Positions 12,283 to 21,613 of a stretch of DNA of 64,000 bases are shown here, piece by piece. Position 1 is the stretch's first letter; each line of letters starts with the position of its first letter. Location: contig OY282605.1 in assembly GCA_958298945.1 (NCBI GenBank), positions 23,228,811 to 23,292,810 of the forward strand, written 5' to 3'. This DNA is from Atherix ibis (taxonomy: Eukaryota > Arthropoda > Insecta > Diptera > Athericidae). A model generated the notes under the pieces. The model saw only the letters and a program-made list of their open reading frames with translations. It did no database searches and was not told the DNA's origin. Both the position numbers and the translations under genes were made by a program.

Positions 12283-15200
12283 TCAAGACCTTGTTGAATT
12301 GGATTTTCTGAAAATTTATTAAAACATATTATTAATTACAATATAATTATTTTTGTGAATTTTATATACATACTTTCTTCCGTTTATAATAACTTCAGAA
12401 TCTTGTTTGTATTCCTCCTTTTTCAATAGACGATATCGATATTTAACACATTTATTTTTTACAAAATTTTCCAATACAGTATATGATATAAGAGGACAAT
12501 TACCATTGTGTATTATTTTTTTAATATTCTCTGTTTCATTGTAAACTGGCTCGACAAATTTGATCTTAAATCGGAATTTAAATAAAAAGAAAATAATATT
12601 AATTTCAGTTTAAAATTGCATTTTATTTATGGAGTGGAATTATCTTTTTATATAATTAAAAAAAAATAGTGAAAATTTTTACCTTTTTGTATTTTTGTTG
12701 ATGTGATAAAATTTCCAATGTGTAATAATATTTTTCGGCATCCTTAGTTTGACCAAGTAAAAATATTATAATAATAATTGCTTTAATGTCAGGCTTTGAT
12801 TGATAATAAAAAATAAACTCCTTATTAAATGCGTTTATTAAGTTGCATGCATAATCGGGAGTATTTCGGTTCTGTTGGAAAGGAATTGATCCATCTTCAT
12901 TCGAGGAAAATATCTCTCCCAAAGATCGATGCATCATTCTAAAATGTTCTACAAGCTCAACTCTTAAGCCTGTCCACGAACAACTGAAATTATTAAATAT
13001 ATCGACATAAAACAAAAATAATCCATGTACATACGAGTATATATAAAAATAAAGCAATATTGAGAGAGTTTTTAGATAAAATTGGACCAAGAATGCACTT
13101 AAATTTTTAACTGTCCGTTTTTTCTTACCGTTGACAAAAAAAACACCTACGATCATCCATTTCGTGGTTCGGAAAGTACAACCTTGGTTATTGACAGTTG
13201 TTGAAACATACTCTCTTAGGAAGAGAGTATGGTTCTTCGGTGAATATGTCAATAAGCAAAATTGCCATATATGGGGCACTGAAAACCCATAAGTGACTGT
13301 GAAGAAGCCATTATATATAGTAAAAGTAACTGTCCGTTCTAGTCTCTGAATGTGTTATTGGCCTGTATTTCTTTGAGAATTGCGGAACGAAGAATTATGA
13401 TCGCAAAACTTTAATATTTTAATTTGGATTATATGTGAATTCAATAGATCAGTGCCACAAGCCACATTTGATAACAAATTTTCGCCAGAACGAATAATTT
13501 ATGAAGATTTGGAGATGTCAAGTTGCCTTCAAGATCGTGCAATTTGACGCCCTTGAACTTTTTATTTTGTGGCTACATAAATCATCGTTTTTACTTGTAT
13601 AGTCCTCAAACTTCAAAGCTTTTAGAAATCAAAATTCCTTTAAAAAATTGGCAGAAAATTTGTGAAAAAAAGTCATCAAAAATAATCTCAAAAGGGTCGA
13701 GTCCTGTAAGAAGTCTCGTGGTGGTCATTTGAATGATGTTATATATAATGGCAAGATCCAAATAATATAATAAAATAAAAATTTCACTGAATTTAAATTG
13801 TACTTTTTATTAAACTTTATTTTCTGAGTCACATATTGGATAAGATTTTTTTTTCAAAACAGTTCGATTGTCATTAAACGCTCGAGTTACCATAGTGAAT
13901 ACTTTTCTCAAAGGTGTATTTTGAATTGTCAGCTTTTTTAAATATTCTTCTAACTGTAATAACAATTTTAGTTGGATTTAATTATTAGTGGAAAAACAAA
14001 AAAACTGTTTGCGCGAAATTAATTCCGAAATCATATAACATTGTGGGATTCCAGGATTAAGATTCATATTTCTTTTTACAATAATATCGTGTTATTGTGT
14101 TAATAAATACAGTTCAAAAATTCATAATGCATTCTTGGTCATACACGTACACAGAAAATATTGAATTTCGTATTGTACACTTACTTCCATATCTGAAGCG
14201 TTTTACCAATACAACTGTATGGTCGAAATTTGCATTCTACTTTGTGCTTAGATAGTGTAGAAGCCGTAAAATTCCATTTACATCCATTACTTTGGTAATC
14301 ACAATTACTCATTAACCTTTTGGATAGGGGATTTTCCTCCAGTTTTAAATTTTTCAAACACTAAACAATATAAATACACACATATACAATATATATTTTA
14401 TAATTGTATAAGAAATGGTTCTTTTTAACTACTATTTAACTAAACAGTTTGTGAAGTTTATTTTTAAATATCTCAATTAATTTTCTATCAGAATTTTACC
14501 GCCTGTGTGTATGTGTGAAGTCTAAACATTAACAATATGAGTTTCGTATTAATTAAAGTTATTTGATAATATTCATTTTTAATTTATATGAAAATCCATT
14601 TTGAATTTGTTGGTACTCATATCTCTCGCTTATGTCGACAAGTTCGGCCATTTTAAATGTTCAGTTAATTTTTGACAGCTGCTTTGCTTGCACGTGTTTT
14701 TGCTCGTCTTCAATTTTTTTTTTTTTTGGAAGACGAGCCAAAAATTTGTGATACTTTTTAAACAGATCTCGTATACATACTCATGTTTTTTTTTTATTAC
14801 CATATTGCCGATGAAAAGGGATTTACGGGTGAACATACGCCTGTTTATTGGTGGAATAACCAGGCGTCTGAGCTTAGGTAAAGATGTTAGCAGATGAGAA
14901 GACTGTGCCAATAATGCTGGAGGGAAATTCTTCGACAACATCAATATTTATTAACACAGTACATATTGGACTCTAATTGCTTGATGTTACTTATTTGACA
15001 GTACATCTTACACTGCAAAATACCTTTTAAATTATGCAGAATGTTTGAATCTATACATATAGGAATAGATATGTAATCAGACTCAAAAAATTGTTTATTT
15101 AAACACACATACGAGTATTTGTATAATGTAGTAATATAAAAAATTTCATTTTAAATTTTTATTATAGGGTTTTCCAAACATTTGAATTTCTTTAACAATT

Positions 15201-15462
15201 AAGGTTTTTAAAAAAAAAAAAAATCATAGAACTTCCTTTGGAAAACCCTATATTTATAATTTTTGATACAATTTATTGACAATGAATTCATTGGCCTTTT
15301 TCTGCAAATATCTAACAAGAACAATTAACTTACCTTGATACATTTGTCCGTCTCTTTATTAGTAAAACAATTTTGACAGCAATAATGCTTATCTGGGCAA
15401 CCGAATACTTTTGAGTCTGGCAGCTTTTCGCAATAATAGCACTTAAATTTTTCAAGTTCCAT
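12283..15462 (-). CDS. SIAH/Seven-in-absentia-like RING-type E3 ubiquitin ligase, five exons
   Basis: Coding exons on the minus strand: 15334-15462, 14185-14360, 12683-12983, 12374-12564 and a short last one 12283-12307, giving about 273 aa, close to the usual ~280 of SIAH proteins. Exon 1 starts MELEKFKCYYCEKLP. Its RING needs exon 2 for the last ligand: C-x2-C-x10-C-x3-H-x2-C-x2-C-x8-C-x2-C, split across the junction. Exons 2-3 carry the SIAH-type double zinc finger (C-x6-C-x11-H-x3-C, then C-x11-H-x4-H in CSWTGLRVELVEH). Exon 3 ends in the substrate-binding fold (LLGQTKDAEKYYYTLEIL). SIAH proteins ubiquitinate targets for degradation as dimers. The C-terminus is divergent and the last exon is the least certain call. 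Introns hold a rosa relic, a mariner remnant and a tiny MITE. Confidence 0.85.
13190..13745 (+). mobile_element. rosa-type relic within the SIAH-like gene's second intron
   Basis: Plus-strand reading gives EYVNKQNCHIW, a KPLY..KVTV block and then RSCNLTPLNFLFCGYINH, matching the C-terminal half of the rosa-type transposase. It lies antisense to the host gene between exons 14185-14360 and 12683-12983. It is uninterrupted where the copy at 500-2062 is split by a mariner, so it serves as an empty-site reference. Confidence 0.78.
14607..14771 (+). mobile_element. mariner remnant M1-7 (ends only)
   Basis: A 5' leader segment of the M1 mariner (the stretch with GACAAGTTCGGCCATTTT and GCTGCTTTGCTTGCACGTG) is followed after a T-run by an inverted GAAGACGAGCCAAA and a right terminal repeat ending CAGATCTCG next to TA. 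Only non-coding ends remain, so it resembles a MITE derived from M1. It lies in the first intron of the SIAH-like gene. Confidence 0.8.
15166..15249. mobile_element. 84-bp mini-MITE derived from a rosa-type element
   Basis: Ends are AGGGTTTTCCAAA and its inverse, flanked by TA. On the minus strand, its first ~70 bp align with the left 70 bp of the element at 57766-58632 (shared blocks ATGATTT, TTAATTG and GAAATTCAAATG); then only a 13-bp copy of the terminal repeat follows. It is therefore one element end plus a minimal opposite end. Confidence 0.8.
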
Positions 15463-15652
15463 ATCAAAAGAATATTGCTAAAGGAATATTGAAAAAAAAA
15501 ATTAATTCCATCACATAATTTATATTTAATAAACATGAAAATAAAGGGTCTACATCTTCGATGAAAGAATACATAATTCAGTTAGATTCATCTATAATCT
15601 AAAGTCTACATAACAATTGCGTTTAATCAAATAATTTAGTTTTGTGTACATT
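15463..15652. other. 5' flank of the SIAH-like gene
   Basis: Less than 200 bp separates the start codon at 15462 from the MITE at 15653, so the promoter and 5' UTR either fit here or extend into transposon sequence. No core promoter motif stands out. Confidence 0.35.
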
Positions 15653-15890
15653 AGCTGTATTCCATTGGACTAATTTTGCTACTACACTAGTTGCGTATCT
15701 GTCATCATCTACAATGTACGGTAGGTGGATTGTAGTTGCTACAGTGAAAAGAGATATATTTGCGGGTTCGTTGGTTATGTTGAAATGTCACATTTTTGTT
15801 TTTATTGTTTATGTGTGAATAAACTCAGTATTGTTGGCTTAGATTAAAGAAGTACTGGATAGGCCTCTCCACAAAAATTCTGTCCAACTT

Positions 15891-16100
15891 TTGTGGCAAT
15901 ACATTCATAGAACGCACACACATGCAATACAACAGAAATGGCGTAAATCATTGGGGGCCAAATTAAAAGTTCAGTATGCGATTGAAGCGGTTCGTTTAAA
16001 ACCATTTTCATATGTGATATCATTTATGCGTAAAGAAGCAGATTTTTTAATATTGCGGGTCTTGTTGTTCGATGGAATTAGTTTTGTAAATATGCAATAA
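15891..16100 (+). CDS. Hypothetical 69-aa frame shared by the P1 copies
   Basis: The frame, starting MWQYIHRTHTHAIQQKW, is opposite to the THAP reading frame. The same peptide block recurs in P1-b on its minus strand (21284-21470). Because the two copies are nearly identical in DNA, conservation of the frame is weak evidence for coding. I do not recognise it. Confidence 0.2.
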   Translation: MWQYIHRTHTHAIQQKWRKSLGAKLKVQYAIEAVRLKPFSYVISFMRKEADFLILRVLLFDGISFVNMQ

Positions 16101-16170
16101 AACACAGTATTTTTTTTTTAAATATTTATTTATTTATTCTGTATTTTCATTTTATTTATTTCACTGTATA

Positions 16171-16630
16171 TTATTTATTCTTGGGAATACCGGATGCTGC
16201 TGCCACAATCCACTTTTCCCGCAACCATTTATTTTGTGGGAACCTGTAAAGTTAACATATAAATATACGATCGTAACATTTACTTTTTCAATTAAGAATT
16301 AATAGAAATTCACGTATTTTTTGCACTATTAAAAAAAATTCGGTTCCTTAAACTTTCTTACACACACTTTATATACACCGGCACTGTACTATTTTATGGT
16401 AAACATTGAACTGTCAACACCGTATTTCTTTACATTCATTGAATGCCGAACTTTCCACTTTTAAACACTTTTTGCACAAAATAAATCATTCAAAACCATC
16501 TGAACACATTATAAACTTTTTTTTTTTTAATTTCTGAAGTAAAAAACAAAATATTAACTTACCGAAAGAAAGAAATTCCCGGATTCCTCATTTTGTCGGT
16601 TGAGCGGCAATTCTTCATAAAACACTTCAT
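16171..16630 (-). CDS. 46-residue truncated THAP-domain protein, two exons, inside P1-a
   Basis: Exon 1 is 16563-16630 and exon 2 is 16171-16243, with a GTAAGTT donor and a TTTACAG acceptor that keep frame. The product begins MKCFMKNCRS and contains GISFFRFP and KWLREKWIVAAASG before stopping at IPKNK. It matches the first half of a THAP zinc finger: the initial C-x4-C pair, the F-x-FP core and the following helix with Trp. The second half (C-x2-H and the AVPTIF-type box) is absent, so the zinc site is incomplete. THAP domains are the DNA-binding heads of P-element transposases. A truncated head could in principle act like the short repressors of other P elements; that is inference. Confidence 0.6.
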
Positions 16631-17344
16631 TTTCTGAAATAAAAAATTCGTATTAATTTCTAGCAACAATATAACTACTTATAAATATACTTACATTTTC
16701 GTAAATTCTTCCAAATTGATAAAAACTACACTTTCCCTTGCACTTCACTATTTGACACAATAACAACATCAGAAATGATAAAGCTAACCCCCCATTCTCC
16801 ACTTTCATGGTGAATTAAATTTTCAAACTCTCCCAAAGTCTACAAAATTGAGGCGGTTTATATTTGATTGATATTAACGAAATGTTTAATAAACCTAAAA
16901 TAGAATTCGATTTCGTATCAAAAGATTGTACAAAAAATAAAAATGACCTATCGTTGTATTTAAATTATATCTTTGTTTCCAGTAAGTGAATTAAAATAAA
17001 TATAAATTATGCTTTTGCAATTAAAGAAATTTACATTACGACACATAGATGGCAGTGGGTGTCATGTCTACATAAAAAGTTTTTGACACTCGTATCCCCC
17101 CAGCAAATATTTGTACACAAAATTGCGTATACATATACGGTAAGGGCCTATCCAGGTATTCTTTAATCTAAGATTGTTGGTGACTATTGTGTGATTGTAT
17201 TTTACTGCTGTAGTGATATGTTCATTTTATTGCGAGTCTACAGCGCTGTAGCAAAATTGGTCCAATGGAATACAGCTATTGAAAACAGCCACTTCTGTAT
17301 GCATGAGTACATTTATTGTACGTATACAAAGAAATAATTTAGAT

Positions 17345-17475
17345 GCGTATTTATGGGTGATGCATGTTACATACAAGAATTTTTTATCTTTGGAACGAAT
17401 TTTTTTTTTTTGCAAGAATTTCGTTCCAAAGATAAAGAATTCTTGTATGTGAACATACGTCACCCATAAATACGT
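17345..17475. repeat. Foldback hairpin, arms about 56 bp
   Basis: The left arm (17345-17400) starts GCGTATTTATGGGTGA and runs into TTTGGAACGAAT. The right arm (17418-17475) is its near-perfect inverse, ending TCACCCATAAATACG. The loop is a T-run of about 17 nt. It has no gene content and looks like a tiny foldback element or inverted duplication. Confidence 0.85.
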
Positions 17476-18078
17476 CATAATAATAATTTCGAATTCAACC
17501 CGTAAATATTTTAAATTAATTATGAACATATCAGCCTAGATACTCGTATCATGAAGTGTAGAAAAACTTTTGTATGCGCATGCGCATACATTAAATTAAA
17601 TTAAATTACATTAAACATTAACTACTATTCTACACATACAAAATATTATCAATGCAATATATTGCCACAAACAATTTATTTAATATACCAACCAAAAACT
17701 ATTGTAGATTATAGAAATTATATATTGTAGTTAAAAACTTAAGAATACCAAAATTAATCGTTCAATTCACTATTTTTAATTATACAAATAATTTCAATTA
17801 TAAAAAAGAAATTAATAAAATAATTTGAATTCTCCAAATTGTTAGATCAACTGCATTAACAAACACTAAACAATTTTTATATAAAATATTTTATTATCAA
17901 CAACCGAACGATGTTGAATGTTTAGATTACAGAACATAATTGAAACTGCTCTTGAACGGTTGATGTGATAATATACCAACCCAAGCCACAAATACTGAAC
18001 CATAAGCTAAACTTCAATGTAGTATACGGCCGCGTAAATATAATAAGGGAATTCACGTAATCATCGATACCATCCCAA
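17476..18078. other. AT-rich spacer, nothing recognised
   Basis: It includes a short GCGCATGCGC palindrome at about 17576-17585. No coding or element signature. Confidence 0.4.
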
Positions 18079-18244
18079 CCCAAGTAACGCACTCGGAACT
18101 CATTCAATAAGTTCCGTCAATGAGTTCCGTTTTTGTTACATCTGACGGCTCTTAGTTTAGGATTATGTCGTATTACGAATGAGTGTCGTCTATGGACTTG
18201 AATGACGGAACTAACTGAACTCGAAATGAATTTAGTGTGAATGT

Positions 18245-18512
18245 ATTGTAAATTTACATTTCTATTAGTTGTCAAAATAACCAATTGCTAATTGAATGTT
18301 GCGGCGATCACAAGTTTTCCTCGTGCGTAAAATAAAGAAACGTAATAGTACATTATATTATAATTAAATTATATTATTAGAATTGTAAATTTTCATTTCT
18401 ATTAGTTGTGAAATAACCAATTGCGAATTGAATGTTGCGGTGACAACAAGTTTTTCTCGTGAGTAATAAAGAAACGTAATAGCACATTATATTAATTAAA
18501 CTATATTATTAG
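18245..18512 (+). repeat. Tandem duplication, period about 137 bp, upstream of the DUF4806 frame
   Basis: Two diverged units begin ATTGTAAATTT at 18245 and 18382 and share ATTTCTATTAGTTGT, GAATTGAATGTTGCGG and AAAGAAACGTAATAG blocks. The duplication sits immediately upstream of the Met at 18554, so it could duplicate promoter or leader sequence. Confidence 0.85.
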
Positions 18513-18553
18513 AATTAAAATATATAATAAATAATAATATTATTAAAAGGGAA

Positions 18554-19503
18554 ATGTCCAAAAGAGCGTACGATAGGGAAGTCGCGAACGAAATAAAAAG
18601 AAAATTAGTATGCGCAGTAAAAAAAAAAAAAAAAACTTGTTGATTTGCGTATACCGGTGCAAGGTAATATAATTGAAACCGACAATTCCATTGAATATCT
18701 TGAAAGTTTGGATAAAACAGAAGAAAGCTCCAGCACTCCACAAATACAACATTATTCCACTGAATATCTTCAAAGTTCGGATGAAACAGAAGGAAGGTGC
18801 AGCACTTCAGAAATACCCCAATTGAGAAAAGATTTGCAAAGAATTGCAGTGGACACGACCATTTGTGGACGTACTATGAGTAAAATACTGGCAGTATTAC
18901 ATCAGTATTTCCCGTGGCTCCCATCAGATGTTAGATCATTGAAGAAAACACCAAGAAAAGCTGATATTTGCATTATAGAACCGGGCACAAGCTTGCGCTT
19001 TTAGAAGCAAGTGAAGACGTGAAAATAGAATTGGTATGATCATATTTGTGATATTATTACAAGTTATCATTTTAATTTATGTACTATATTGATCAACAGA
19101 TAGATATTTTTATGAAGCAGTCGGGAACAGAATTGAAAAAGTTTTTATATACAACGTGCAAAATATTGTTTACCGAAGAATTGGCCTCCAAATTTACATT
19201 TGATGGGAGGCAGGGAAATATTGGCTTCAAGGACCTGAATGTGTCAAAAATAATGAAGAGTAAGCATAATCTAAATTATTTTTAAATCTATGATAACATA
19301 ACTAATAACTATTTTTTAATATAGATTGTGCATTGGATAAATTTCCCTTCGTTAGGGAAGATGATATAAATAAAATTTTGAGGAGGTTTTTTTATACCGC
19401 AAAAGACAATATATCCAAAAAAACCAAAAAAAAAGAACAACATTGTGCAACTACTTCGGACACCGAATTGTTCGATGACATCGAGTTCCTAGAAATTGAA
19501 TAG
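18554..19503 (+). pseudogene. DUF4806-domain protein gene, three exons, with frameshifts
   Basis: From Met 18554 (MSKRAYDREVANEIKRKL) the frame hits a 17-A run (18619-18635) and shifts; downstream it continues in another frame (VDLRIPVQGN..). Two similar acidic segments (EYLESLDKTEESSSTP, EYLQSSDETEGRCSTS) precede a basic region. A second shift near 18975 is needed to reach GHKLALLEASEDVKIEL. Exon 2 (19100-19259) and exon 3 (19325-19503) then follow with correct splice sites and phase. They encode the DUF4806-like core, TEELASKFTFDGRQGNIGFKDL, read with FPFVREDDINKILRRFFYTA. The function of DUF4806 is unknown; it is often seen in insect repeats. Either a recent pseudogene or sequence errors at the A-run. 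Confidence 0.6.
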
Positions 19504-19634
19504 GTTTTAAGTTTTTTATATGGTTATATAGCTAGAAGAGGCTATTTTATTTAATTTTTTGTTATTAATTTTTTAATGTTATGAAAATATATTTGATTAC
19601 AAAAAAAATTAAAAATATTTAACTATAATGAAGA

Positions 19635-20001
19635 CCCAAGTAACGCAAGCTACGAAAATAAAGCTATTTAACGGCACTCTGACGGAACTCTGTTCCGTCA
19701 TATAATTACGAATTTGTTCAAGATGGGTTCAGAAACGGTTCAGAAACTGTTCGTGCTTTGTCGCTACAAGCCGGAACTCGAAAATTTTTTGCTTTCATGT
19801 ATGGGTGCACCCATACATGCAATTTCATGTATGAATGCACCCATACATGAAAGCAAACTAATTGTTTGAGCATCGGCTTTCACAGACAAAGAACGAACAG
19901 TTTCTGAACCCATCTTGAACAAATTCGTAATCATATGACGGAACACAGTTCCGCCAGAGTCCCGTTAAATAGCATAATTTCCGTAACTGGTGTTACTTGG
20001 G
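19635..20001. repeat. 367-bp foldback with nested perfect palindrome
   Basis: Arms of about 175 bp are near-perfect inverses, starting CCCAAGTAACGC and CCCAAGTAACAC. The left arm carries an extra ~11-bp duplication (GGTTCAGAAAC repeated). The centre contains a perfect 24-bp palindrome at 19796-19819 around GGGTGCACCC, followed by a variant copy. The transcript would form a very long hairpin. Confidence 0.88.
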
Positions 20002-20119
20002 ATACGAAGAATAGACTATCACGGAGTAACTATCTTGCACATATTGGCCGATATTTGCCGCCTTTACTTTTATTGCTACGGCGCCATAGTCATTTCGCTA
20101 CATCACTATAAGCCCAACT

Positions 20120-21605
20120 TAATAGATTAAAAAAATATCTGAATAGGTGCGTACTTAGATTAAAGAATACCTGGATAGGCCCCTACCGTATATGTATACG
20201 CATTTTTGTGTCCAACTTATTGCCAAGCGGTGAGAAATGGCAAAAGCGGGATATTTTTGTGTATATTTTTTTATGTAGACATGACACCCACTGCCATCTA
20301 GTTGTCGTAATACAAATTTATTGAATTGCAAAACCATAATTTATATTCATTTTAATACACTTATTGGAAACAAAAATACAATTTAAACACAACGACAGAC
20401 AATTTTTATTTTTTGTACAATCTTCCGGAAATATCAATTAAATATAAAGCGCCTCAATTTTGTAGACTTTAGGAGAGTTTTCAAAAGCGCCATTGTCCAT
20501 GAAAGTGGTGACACACCGAAAACAGCGGGCTATTTTTAACATTTTTCAGTTGTTTTTTTTTTGCGGTTCGGAAAGTGTTTTTAAAAGTGTTATTTCCATC
20601 TTTTTAGAAGTATTTACGGAAAAGTAAGTATTTATACAAATTGTTATATTATTAATAAAAGTTAATACGAAATTTTTATTTCAGAAAGTTAAGCAATTTA
20701 TTAGAAATTGCTAGATATTCGACAAAATGAGGAAACCGGGAATTTCTTTCTTTCGGTAAGTTGACATATTTATTTTTACAAAACAAATTAAGAAAAACTT
20801 TATTTGTGATGTGCGTAAATGGCTTTTAGTGATATCTTTTGTGTAAAAAGTGGTTAAAAAGTGAAAAATTGGGCATTGAATAAATGTAAACAAATCCGAT
20901 GTTGACAGTTCAATGTTTACCATAAAATAGTACAGTGTCGGTGTATATAAAGTGTGTGTAAGAAATTTTAAGGAACCGAATTTTTTTAATAGTGCAAAAA
21001 ATACGTGAATTTCTATTAATTCTTAATTGTAAAAGTAAATGTTACGATCGTATATTTATATGTTAACTTTACAGGTTCCCACAAAATAAATGGTTGCGGG
21101 AAAAGTGGATTGTGGCAGCAGCATCCGGTATTCTCAAGAATAAATAATATACAGTGAAATAAATAAAATGAAAATACATAATAAATAAATAAATATTTTT
21201 AAAAAAATACTGTGTTTTATTGCATATTTACAAAACTAATTCCATCGAACAACAAGACCCGCAATATTAAAAAATCTGCTTCTTTACGAATAAATGCTAT
21301 CACATATGAAAAATGGTTTTAAACGAACCGCTTCAATCGCATACTGAACTTTTAATTTGGCCCCCAATGATTTACGCCATTTCTGTTGTATTGCATGTGT
21401 GTGCGTTCTATGAATGTATTGCCAACAAAAGTTGGACAGAATTTTTGTGTAGAGGCCTATCCAGTACTTCTTTAATCTAAGTTCCTGGCTAAAATTTTGC
21501 AAAAGCGCCGAGGTAATTTTGTGTAGATTTTTTTTATGTAGACATGACACCCACTGACATCTAGTTTTCGCAATGGAAAGTTTTTGATCTTACCACTGCA
21601 AAAGG
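20120..21605 (-). mobile_element. Older P1-like copy (P1-c), interrupted by P1-b
   Basis: The left remnant 20120-20153 is a decayed terminal repeat (TAGATTAAAAAAATATCTG). The right remnant 21482-21605 carries the subterminal block GACATGACACCCACTGACATC seen at 20280, 24940 and 50190. The intact copy P1-b lies exactly between them, so a P1 element inserted into its own family. No matching 8-bp duplication is visible, perhaps because of a local deletion. Confidence 0.65.
20154..21481 (+). mobile_element. P-like non-autonomous element P1-b, inverted relative to P1-a
   Basis: Ends CTTAGATTAAAG and CTTTAATCTAAG; 1328 bp, colinear with P1-a over its length but in the opposite orientation. Here the THAP reading frame would be on the plus strand. 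The exon near 20690-20758 has lost the first Met and early Cys codons, although the next Met, the donor (GTAAGTT) and the second exon (after 21075) survive. A 31-codon remnant starting MRKPGISFFR could remain. Confidence 0.85.
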
Positions 21606-21613
21606 TACACAAC

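Larger units (their letters stand above)
15838..17172 (-). mobile_element. P-superfamily-like non-autonomous element P1-a, with 8-bp target duplication
   Basis: Imperfect terminal repeats of about 29 bp start CTTAGATTAAAGAA and end TTCTTTAATCTAAG. The 8-mer ATTGTTGG sits at 15830-15837 and again at 17173-17180, while the uninterrupted MITE at 21614-21940 has it once. An 8-bp duplication together with a THAP-type frame inside suggests the P-element superfamily; hAT also makes 8-bp duplications but does not carry this domain. At 1335 bp there is no room for a full transposase, so it is non-autonomous. Confidence 0.85.
15830..17180. repeat. 8-bp target-site duplication ATTGTTGG around P1-a
   Basis: Copies at 15830-15837 and 17173-17180 flank the element exactly. 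The related empty site in the MITE copy near 21700 (minus strand) has a single ATTGTTGG, which confirms that the duplication arose by insertion. Confidence 0.9.
15653..17277. mobile_element. MITE B1 (TIR AGCTGTATTCCATTGG), interrupted by the P-like element
   Basis: Inverted ends of about 30 bp (AGCTGTATTCCATTGG inward, then a CCAATTTTGCTAC-like stretch) lie at both ends and are bordered by ATT (15650-15652 and 17278-17280), a likely 3-bp target duplication. Removing the insert at 15838-17172 and one 8-bp duplicate leaves a MITE of about 282 bp, close to the 327-bp uninterrupted sister at 21614-21940. Confidence 0.85.
18079..20001 (+). mobile_element. Putative DNA transposon carrying a DUF4806 gene, TIR CCCAAGTAAC
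   Basis: The left end at 18079 reads CCCAAGTAACGC. The right end at 20001 is its inverse (GTTACTTGGG). Both ends share subterminal GTTCCGTCA motifs and ATTACGAAT strings, which supports one element of about 1.92 kb with a gene in the middle. No clear target duplication is visible and I cannot assign the superfamily. An alternative is that the foldback at 19635-20001 is an independent MITE and 18079 a solo end. Confidence 0.6.

Noticed and set aside
12656..13279. A single 207-codon minus-strand ORF
   Set aside because: It reads through the intron upstream of the SIAH-like exon at 12683-12983 and into rosa sequence; only its C-terminal part is real, and the splice acceptor at 12984-12985 explains it.
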